Source of the DNA: Balneolaceae bacterium
GTDB lineage: Bacteria; Bacteroidota; Rhodothermia; Balneolales; Balneolaceae
NCBI GenBank assembly: GCA_007126675.1
Contig: SLAU01000286.1
Location: 1 to 12,770, forward strand
Length of the DNA stretch: 12,770 nt
Reading direction: 5' to 3'
In this document: piece after piece, positions 7,679 through 12,770 of the stretch
Numbering within the stretch: position 1 is the stretch's first letter
How the letters are laid out: every line of letters starts with the position of its first letter
Notes under the pieces: generated by a model
Databases searched by the model: none
Seen by the model: the letters and a program-made list of their open reading frames with translations, nothing else
What the model was told of the DNA's origin: nothing
Made by a program: the position numbers and the translations under genes

Positions 7679-7846
7679 AGGGCGTCATTCCGGACGAAGC
7701 GTTAGCGAATACCCTCCTTCGCCAAGGCTATGGAGGACAAGCCCGACTACGCCAAGGCTTCGATTGGCAGGCCTGCCTGCTGTCAGGCAGGTCCGGATCC
7801 CCAGCCGTTGATATAGACCGGAGATGCCACGCCGAGGCGTGGCATT
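7679..7846. repeat. GC-rich composite palindromic (REP-like) intergenic repeat
   Basis: This stretch is much more GC-rich than its surroundings and sits between convergent genes. It contains several inverted repeats: an imperfect 24-nt palindrome (7713-7736, CCTCC...GGAGG), a perfect 12-nt palindrome GGCAGGCCTGCC (7766-7777), an overlapping 8-bp stem with 4-nt loop (CCTGCCTG 7772-7779, CAGGCAGG 7784-7791), and a 10-bp stem with 2-nt loop (7824-7845). The 10-mer CGCCAAGGCT occurs twice, 30 nt apart (7720 and 7750), and TCCGGA occurs at 7689 and 7792. It does not code convincingly. The features fit an interspersed REP/MITE-like element or several nested ones. Copy number in the genome cannot be seen from here. 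Confidence 0.75.
7824..7845. other. Perfect 10-bp-stem hairpin, possible bidirectional terminator or mRNA 3'-end stabiliser
   Basis: ATGCCACGCC (7824-7833) and GGCGTGGCAT (7836-7845) pair perfectly around a GA dinucleotide. The hairpin lies between the 3' ends of fbp and the DUF192 gene. No T-run flanks it on either strand, so it is not a canonical intrinsic terminator. It could stabilise transcript 3' ends as REP elements do. It is the last module of the composite repeat. Confidence 0.5.
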
Positions 7847-7902
7847 ACAAAATTTATCTATTCTTTCTATCAATTCGGCCTAATTATACTGCCATAGACT
7901 CT

Positions 7903-7933
7903 TTCACAAATTCATATTTCGAATACATGTGAA
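7903..7933 (-). other. Inverted repeat directly after the DUF192 stop codon
   Basis: TTCACA (7903-7908) pairs with TGTGAA (7928-7933), and an inner ATTC/GAAT pair (7910-7913 with 7921-7924) extends the structure. It begins at the base next to the stop codon of the minus-strand gene (7934-7936). It has no U-run on the minus strand, so it is at best a weak or factor-assisted terminator. Confidence 0.3.
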
Positions 7934-8425
7934 TTATTTCTCTTCAAGCCTTATAAAATCTCCCTCACTGATATCATGACGTAGTGTGTACCCCGCGTTT
8001 GTCTCAACCACATATTTTGCAGGGGCTTCCGATGGTATTGTTTGTGATGAGTAGGGGGTTGTATTTCGGTGAATACGTACTATTTCATATTCAGAATTTA
8101 CAAAGATGATATCCAGTGAAATCGGTGTGTTTGCCATGTAGAAATTTCGCTGAGCTTCATCGTCAAAAATAAAAAGCATTCCGGCATCTTCAGGCAGATT
8201 GGTTACGTTCATTAATCCTTCACTTCTGCTTCTGTTATCATCAGCAACTGCAGCACGTATTTCTGATATCTCGTTTCTGTTGTGGTCGAGAAACGATACG
8301 GTAGTTACATAATCCAATACACGTTCTTCAGTAGTATCAGTTTGTGTTCGTTCTTCTGCTTCTTCTCCACAGGCCAAAGCTGTAAACAAGAGAAAAATGG
8401 TTGCAAATAGCAGTCTGATAGTCAT
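7934..8425 (-). CDS. DUF192 family lipoprotein
   Basis: A 163-aa protein. Residues 1-18 are a hydrophobic signal followed by Cys19 (TALAC), an imperfect lipobox that suggests lipidation and anchoring in the cell envelope. An acidic, Thr-rich linker (20-38) leads to the DUF192 domain (about 40-160), with family hallmarks EGLMNV (69-74), LPEDAGMLFIFDDE (77-90), the FYMANTPISLDIIF stretch (95-108), YVVETNAG (138-145) and EGDFI near the end. DUF192 is a small conserved domain of unknown biochemical role, often a secreted or lipid-anchored stand-alone protein. The gene is transcribed alone on the minus strand, convergent with fbp and divergent from rimP. The ATG (complement of 8423-8425) lacks an evident Shine-Dalgarno. 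Confidence 0.9.
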   Translation of the reverse strand: MTIRLLFATIFLLFTALACGEEAEERTQTDTTEERVLDYVTTVSFLDHNRNEISEIRAAVADDNRSRSEGLMNVTNLPEDAGMLFIFDDEAQRNFYMANTPISLDIIFVNSEYEIVRIHRNTTPYSSQTIPSEAPAKYVVETNAGYTLRHDISEGDFIRLEEK

Positions 8426-8584
8426 TATAATTATTGAGTGTTTATAAATATTTGTTGATAAATCTGTTGATACAAACGTTTAAGTGTCATAAAGCTTTTA
8501 GTCAAATCTCATCCACACGATAGAATTACTAAAGTAAAGAATTCAACGCAAATGATTGAATAAAACTTATACCAGGTTCTATCC

Positions 8585-8590
8585 TATAAT
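8585..8590 (+). promoter_or_regulatory. Candidate -10 element for the rimP-nusA-infB operon
   Basis: A perfect TATAAT lies 92 nt before the rimP ATG. The best -35-like hexamer nearby (TTGAAT, 8556-8561) is 23 nt upstream, too far for normal spacing, so only the -10 is proposed. Initiation a few bases downstream (about 8597) would place the leader hairpin about 33 nt into the transcript. Confidence 0.35.
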
Positions 8591-8629
8591 TGGTTTTTTT
8601 ACCAAATAGCCCTATTTTATGTAACTATG

Positions 8630-8662
8630 AAGTGAGCGCCGGGGAGGTACTCACTTTTTTTT
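8630..8662 (+). terminator. Leader hairpin with U-run upstream of rimP: candidate transcription attenuator
   Basis: AAGTGAG (8630-8636) pairs with CTCACTT (8650-8656). After one C/A mismatch the stem continues as GCC/GGT (8638-8640 with 8646-8648), leaving a GGGGA loop. Eight T residues (8655-8662) follow directly. This has the form of an intrinsic terminator, but the upstream gene runs away on the other strand, so it would act inside the 5' leader of rimP-nusA-infB, 20 nt before the rimP ATG. NusA, made from this operon, promotes hairpin termination in other bacteria, so autoregulation is plausible (inference). The right side of the stem includes part of GGAGG (8643-8647). Confidence 0.65.
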
Positions 8663-8682
8663 GTATTCAGAATCAGATACCG

Positions 8683-9141
8683 ATGGAAGAAGGGCCTATA
8701 TTTAAAATTAAAGAAAAAGCAGAAAAGATTGCAGCACATAATGATATGTTTCTTGTTGATGTTGAAATCAAACAGGAAGATATGAATGTAATCTGGGTGC
8801 TGGTTGATGCTGAACAAGGAGGTGTAAATGTGGATACATGCTCAAAAATGAGCCGTGAACTCGCATTTTATATCGACGAGCATGATTTAATTCAAGGTTC
8901 TTACAGATTAAACGTATCATCACCGGGATTAAGCAGACCGCTGAGTGACAAACGTCAATACAAAAAAAATATAGGTCGAACCGCCAAAGTGAAGTACAAA
9001 TCGGATAATGATTACAACCAGGCAGAAGGAATTTTGTCAGATGTAACGGAAAATCATTTATCACTAAACACCGGTAGTGATAACCCGACCCAAATTGCTT
9101 TCAGCGATATCGTTGAAACAAAAATTATTCCGAAAATTTAG
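8683..9141 (+). CDS. rimP: Ribosome maturation factor RimP
   Basis: RimP assists assembly of the 30S ribosomal subunit. From ATG 8683 the protein is 152 aa, the family's usual length. It starts MEEGPIFKIKEKAEKIAA and carries the characteristic VNVDTCSKMSREL and YRLNVSSPGLSRPL segments, followed by a C-terminal SH3-like domain. The frame stays open 31 codons further upstream to a TTG at 8590, but that extension overlaps the leader hairpin and does not resemble RimP, so I reject it. No clear Shine-Dalgarno precedes 8683. It is the first gene of the rimP-nusA-infB cluster, 33 nt before nusA. Confidence 0.95.
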   Translation: MEEGPIFKIKEKAEKIAAHNDMFLVDVEIKQEDMNVIWVLVDAEQGGVNVDTCSKMSRELAFYIDEHDLIQGSYRLNVSSPGLSRPLSDKRQYKKNIGRTAKVKYKSDNDYNQAEGILSDVTENHLSLNTGSDNPTQIAFSDIVETKIIPKI

Positions 9142-9174
9142 CCTGAAATCGCAGAACTTAATTCAGTTTTTACA

Positions 9175-10434
9175 ATGCAAAATGATGTTTCAAAATTAAT
9201 TATTCAGTCGTTTGCCGAAATTGCCAAAGACAAGGGAATCGACAGAGATCTGTTGCTTACAATTCTGGAAGATGTATTCCGAACAATGATCAGAAAAAAA
9301 TATGATTCAGATGAAGCATTTGAAGTTATCCTGAATGCTGATCGTGGTGAAATTCAGATACTGCATATCAGGGAAGTAGTTCCGGCTGATGAACTGACAG
9401 ATCCCGTTACTGAAATCTCTCTTGAAGATGCACAAAAGCAGGATCCGGACCTGGAACTTTATGATGAGTATGCACAGGAGATCTCCATTACAGACTTCGG
9501 CAGGCGGGCTGTAACAATGGCACGCCAGCAGCTGGCTCAAAGAATAAGGGAGATCGAGAAGGATAACATTTTTGAAGACTACTCCGACAGAGTAGGAGAT
9601 ATTGTACTTGGTGATGTATATCAGGTTCGCCAGAACAAAGATATCCTTGTAAATCACAATGGTGTAGAATTGCTGCTGCCTAAATCAGAGCAAATCTATA
9701 AAGATCGTTATCGAAAAGGGGATACCATCCGTGCAGTTGTGGTAGAAGTTAAACGTGTAGGCGGTAATCCAACCGTTATTATTTCAAGAACATCACCCAT
9801 GTTTCTTGAAAGATTATTTGAAAATGAAATTCCTGAGGTTTTTGACGGAATTATCGACCTGGTGCGAATTGCACGTGAGCCCGGTGACAGATCAAAAGTT
9901 GCCGTTGTTTCGCACGATGAGAGGGTTGATCCCGTTGGAGCATGTGTAGGTATGAAAGGAATCAGAATTCATGCTGTAGTGCGGGAGCTTCAAAACGAAA
10001 ATATTGACGTAATTAACTTTACACCTGACAAAGCGGAATTTATTAAACGCGCTTTGCAGCCAGCCAACGTTATGAAAGTGGAACTTTCAGAAGACGGCAA
10101 ACAGGCAAATGTGCTTGTTCCGGCAGATGAAGTATCTAAAGCGATTGGAAAAGGAGGAGTTAATATACGTTTGGCATCAAAATTAACAGAATGTGAAATT
10201 GATGTATTCCGTGAAGTTGAAGAAGAGGACGATATTGATCTGAAAGAATTTGTTGAAGATTTTGGTGAAGAAACCATTCAGATATTACATGAAATAGGCT
10301 GCGACAGTGCACGCGCCGTATTAGAGCTGGATGAGGATGAAATCGTCAGCAGAACAGATGGTAAAATTGACAAAAAAGAAGCAGAAAGAATTATCGATAT
10401 CATTGCATATGAATTTGAGGACGAAGAAGATTGA
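9175..10434 (+). CDS. nusA: Transcription termination/antitermination factor NusA
   Basis: NusA binds RNA polymerase and nascent RNA and modulates pausing, intrinsic termination and antitermination. Domains in order: N-terminal polymerase-binding domain (about 1-130), S1 domain (about 138-195, GDIVLGDVYQV), KH1 (about 235-295, VGMKGIRIHAVV with the GxxG-type loop at 259-262) and KH2 (about 300-350, AIGKGGVNIRLAS). A C-terminal segment of about 65 residues (355-419) looks like a single helix-hairpin-helix-type repeat ending in an acidic tail (FEDEED). At 419 aa it lacks the two full acidic repeats of E. coli NusA (495 aa), consistent with the shorter form. The ATG at 9175 has no strong Shine-Dalgarno. 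Confidence 0.97.
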   Translation: MQNDVSKLIIQSFAEIAKDKGIDRDLLLTILEDVFRTMIRKKYDSDEAFEVILNADRGEIQILHIREVVPADELTDPVTEISLEDAQKQDPDLELYDEYAQEISITDFGRRAVTMARQQLAQRIREIEKDNIFEDYSDRVGDIVLGDVYQVRQNKDILVNHNGVELLLPKSEQIYKDRYRKGDTIRAVVVEVKRVGGNPTVIISRTSPMFLERLFENEIPEVFDGIIDLVRIAREPGDRSKVAVVSHDERVDPVGACVGMKGIRIHAVVRELQNENIDVINFTPDKAEFIKRALQPANVMKVELSEDGKQANVLVPADEVSKAIGKGGVNIRLASKLTECEIDVFREVEEEDDIDLKEFVEDFGEETIQILHEIGCDSARAVLELDEDEIVSRTDGKIDKKEAERIIDIIAYEFEDEED

Positions 10435-10500
10435 TCGTACCTTTTAGATAATTCTGATTTAGTAAGTTTAGACAACAGATATAACCCGGAAACACCTTTT

Positions 10501-12770
10501 ATGAGCGATAAGAAACCCAAAAGACTTTTTAAAGTAGCGTCAGAATTTAATGTTGCCACACAATCTATTGTGGATACATTAAGTGAAGAGGGGTTCGAAG
10601 TAACTAATCGTCCCAACACCAAGATTACGCCCGAAATGTATGATGTACTATTTGGTGTGTATGGTGATGACCGGGAAAAAAGTAAAGAGCACGAAAAAGC
10701 TCGTGAGGAGTACGAGAGTCGCCGCAGCCAGATGATGTCGAATCGTAATGAAAGTGTTACAATCGATAATTTTCTTGAACCGCTTGATGAAACACTTGAA
10801 CCTGAAGAGCCTGAAGCTTCTTTAGAACCGGAAAAATCAAAGGCTGAAATAGAAGCAGAGGAAAAGAAGTTAGCTGAAGAAGTTGCAAAGAAAGAAGCGG
10901 ATGAAGAGGCAAAAAGGAAAAAAGAAGCGGAAGAAAAAGCTAAAAAAGAAAAAGAAGAATTAGCAAAACAGAAGGCTGAACAAGAAAAAGCAGAAGCGGA
11001 AGCTGCCGAGAAAAAAGAGCAAGAAGAAAAAGAGGCAAAGGTTCAGGAAGAAGAGGACGAAGAAGAAGAAATAATAAAAGGTGCTGCCGATAAACTGAAA
11101 GGCACAAAAGTTGTAGGTAAGGTTCAGTTCACCAAAGATAAATCCCCAAAGAAGGTTAAAAAGAGGAAAAGAAGAAAAGACCGCAAAGAAGATCAGACTT
11201 CTGAGGATAAAACACCCAAACAACCCAAAAAGAAAGATACTGCAGCCGAATCTAAGAAATCCAAGAAACGCAAGAGATCAAAAACAAGCAGGGTAGATGA
11301 AGAGGATGTAGAAAAGAAAATGCGCGAAACCATGCAGAAAATGCAGGAATCGGGTACAGTTGGCAGCAGAAGACAAAAACGCAGACGCCAAAGAAAAGAA
11401 GAACGCGAGGAAGAGAAGCAGCTCCAGGAAGAGATGGAGCAACTCGAAAACGAAGTGCTCGATGTTACTGAATTTATCACTGTAAGCGATCTTGCCGATC
11501 TGCTGGATGTGAGTCCCACCGATGTGATTACCACCTGTATGAGTATCGGTATGATGGTATCTATCAATCAGCGTTTAGATGCCTCTACGATTGAACTTGT
11601 AGCTGCTGAATATGACTACGAAGTTAATTTTGTGGACGCTGATGAAGTTATTGAAGAAATTTTAGTTGAAGAGGAAGACAAACCGGAAGACCTCAAACCC
11701 CGCTCACCCATTATTACAGTAATGGGCCATGTTGATCATGGTAAAACCTCACTTCTGGATTATATCAGAAAAACAAAGGTAGCAGCCGGTGAGGCGGGTG
11801 GTATTACCCAGCACGTTGGTGCGTATGAGGTAAAAACCGATGACGATAAAAAAATAACATTCCTTGATACGCCGGGTCACGAAGCGTTTACCGCGATGCG
11901 AAGCCGTGGAGCCCAGGCAACGGATATTGTAATTCTTGTTGTTGCTGCCGACGACTCTGTGATGCCTCAAACCATTGAAGCGATTAATCACGCAAAAGCG
12001 GCTGATGTGTCAATTGTGGTTGCCATAAACAAAATGGATAAAGTGGGTGCAAATCCTGACAAGATTAAGCAACAGCTTTCCGAACATGGTGTGATTGTTG
12101 AGGAATACGGTGGTACAAACCAGGTTGCTGAAGTTTCGGCACACACAGGTATGGGTATCGAAGAGTTACTTGAAAAAGTTCTGATTGAAGCAGAATTGAT
12201 GGAACTGAAAGCTAACCCGGACAGAAATGCACAAGGTATTGTACTTGAATCACGCGTTGACAAAGGAAAGGGAACCGTTGCAAATGTATTAGTACAAAAT
12301 GGTACACTAAAAGTCGGAGATCCGTTTGTTGCAGGCTCTTGCTATGGCCGTGTACGTGCAATGGAAAATGAACACGGCAAGAGACTGAAAGAAGCCGGCC
12401 CATCAACTCCGCTGCAGCTTACCGGTTTTTACGATATTCCGCAGGCCGGCGACAGGCTGATTGTGCCAAAAGATGAAAAAACAGCTAAGGATATCGCAAC
12501 TCAGCGTCAGCAAATTCGCCGTGAACAAAATCTGAGAAAAGTGAAACATCTCACTTTGGATGATCTGTCACGAAGAATGGCTCTGGGTGAAGTTTCCGAG
12601 CTCAATATTATTATCAAAGCAGATGTGGACGGTTCGATCGAAGCTCTTTCAGGTGCGCTGCAAAAACTAAGTACCGAAGAAGTTTCGGTTAATATTATAC
12701 ACACAGGTTCAGGTGCTATTACCGAATCTGATGTTCTTCTGGCATCTGCATCCGATGCGATTATCATCGG
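10501..12770 (+). CDS. infB: Translation initiation factor IF-2 (3' truncated by window edge)
   Basis: IF-2 is the GTPase that brings initiator fMet-tRNA to the ribosome and promotes subunit joining. The window contains 756 codons from ATG 10501. An IF2_N-type domain (about 7-52) is followed by a long charged linker: acidic/KE-rich at about 95-190, then strongly basic at about 205-305. A second IF2_N-like domain follows (about 320-380, VTEFITVSDLADLLDVSP). The G domain has G1 GHVDHGKT (409-416), G2 GGITQHVG (433-440), G3 DTPGH (456-460), G4 NKMD (510-513) and G5 SAH (546-548). Domain II follows, and part of domain III (IIIKADVDGSIEAL) runs to the edge. The remaining C-terminal tRNA-binding domains are missing only because the window ends. 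The gap after nusA is 66 nt, with no visible terminator. Confidence 0.97.
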   Translation, partial: MSDKKPKRLFKVASEFNVATQSIVDTLSEEGFEVTNRPNTKITPEMYDVLFGVYGDDREKSKEHEKAREEYESRRSQMMSNRNESVTIDNFLEPLDETLEPEEPEASLEPEKSKAEIEAEEKKLAEEVAKKEADEEAKRKKEAEEKAKKEKEELAKQKAEQEKAEAEAAEKKEQEEKEAKVQEEEDEEEEIIKGAADKLKGTKVVGKVQFTKDKSPKKVKKRKRRKDRKEDQTSEDKTPKQPKKKDTAAESKKSKKRKRSKTSRVDEEDVEKKMRETMQKMQESGTVGSRRQKRRRQRKEEREEEKQLQEEMEQLENEVLDVTEFITVSDLADLLDVSPTDVITTCMSIGMMVSINQRLDASTIELVAAEYDYEVNFVDADEVIEEILVEEEDKPEDLKPRSPIITVMGHVDHGKTSLLDYIRKTKVAAGEAGGITQHVGAYEVKTDDDKKITFLDTPGHEAFTAMRSRGAQATDIVILVVAADDSVMPQTIEAINHAKAADVSIVVAINKMDKVGANPDKIKQQLSEHGVIVEEYGGTNQVAEVSAHTGMGIEELLEKVLIEAELMELKANPDRNAQGIVLESRVDKGKGTVANVLVQNGTLKVGDPFVAGSCYGRVRAMENEHGKRLKEAGPSTPLQLTGFYDIPQAGDRLIVPKDEKTAKDIATQRQQIRREQNLRKVKHLTLDDLSRRMALGEVSELNIIIKADVDGSIEALSGALQKLSTEEVSVNIIHTGSGAITESDVLLASASDAIII

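Larger units (their letters stand above)
8426..8682. other. AT-rich divergent intergenic region between the DUF192 gene and rimP
   Basis: This 257-nt region must hold the promoters of both divergent transcripts. I see a direct repeat TGTTGATA (8453-8460 and 8465-8472, 12-nt period), the palindrome AAACGTTT (8474-8481), a TATAAT (8585-8590), and a terminator-like hairpin near rimP (separate entries). No ORF with coding character is seen apart from an unlikely upstream extension of rimP. Confidence 0.6.

Noticed and set aside
7713..7791. Possible CRISPR-like repeats (CGCCAAGGCT twice, 30 nt apart)
   Set aside because: There are only two short copies, the intervening sequence is itself palindromic, and no cas genes are present. 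It fits a REP/MITE-like element better.
7685..7873. Minus-strand 62-codon ORF in the fbp/DUF192 intergenic region
   Set aside because: It lies almost entirely within the palindromic repeat; open frames there reflect GC-rich composition and there is no protein-like conservation signal.
8590..8682. In-frame 31-codon upstream extension of rimP from a TTG
   Set aside because: The added residues have no RimP similarity, the start overlaps the -10-like TATAAT, and the stretch contains the leader hairpin. ATG 8683 gives the family's normal length.
10960..11567. Long minus-strand ORFs opposite infB
   Set aside because: They are antisense to the purine-rich linker of IF-2, giving Phe/Leu- or Ser-rich nonsense proteins with no sensible start context.

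Overview
The window looks like an ordinary chromosomal housekeeping region from a moderately AT-rich Gram-negative bacterium of the Bacteroidota/Rhodothermota/Balneolota kind. I base this on protein style from memory: the class I FBPase, a NusA ending in an acidic helix-hairpin-helix-like tail, a CoaE with Tyr in place of the first Asp of its D-A-D motif, a lipoprotein-anchored DUF192 protein, and few strong Shine-Dalgarno sites. No marker gene fixes the species.

Layout. Positions 1-7641 hold a plus-strand run: an ABC exporter half-transporter cut by the left edge (1-1437), a long-form ribonuclease Z with an unusual basic tail (1502-2743), the partner ABC half-transporter (2755-4545), a small coiled-coil/membrane-anchor protein (4563-4817), prfB for release factor 2 with a textbook programmed +1 frameshift (4827-5949), coaE (5946-6536, 4-nt overlap with prfB) and class I fructose-1,6-bisphosphatase (6616-7641). 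A GC-rich composite palindromic repeat (about 7679-7846) lies between fbp and a convergent minus-strand DUF192 lipoprotein gene (7934-8425). A divergent AT-rich intergenic region follows. It carries a -10-like element and a terminator-like hairpin in the leader of the second operon, rimP (8683-9141), nusA (9175-10434) and infB (10501 to the right edge, incomplete).

How the genes fit together. The two ABC genes have complementary defects. The first has Asp where the Walker B catalytic Glu should be, and the second has LSMGQ instead of LSGGQ. This is the pattern of a heterodimeric exporter with one degenerate and one competent ATP site (MdlA/MdlB, BmrC/BmrD, TM287/288 type). The ribonuclease Z gene is inserted between the two halves. 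rimP-nusA-infB is the classic ribosome maturation, transcription elongation and translation initiation cluster. The hairpin plus eight-T run 20 nt before rimP suggests attenuation, possibly with feedback from NusA.

I do not see an undescribed multi-gene system. The observations most worth checking are the His-to-Asp change in the ribonuclease Z metal motif together with its basic tail, the rimP leader hairpin, the rnz gene between the two exporter halves, and the composite repeat.
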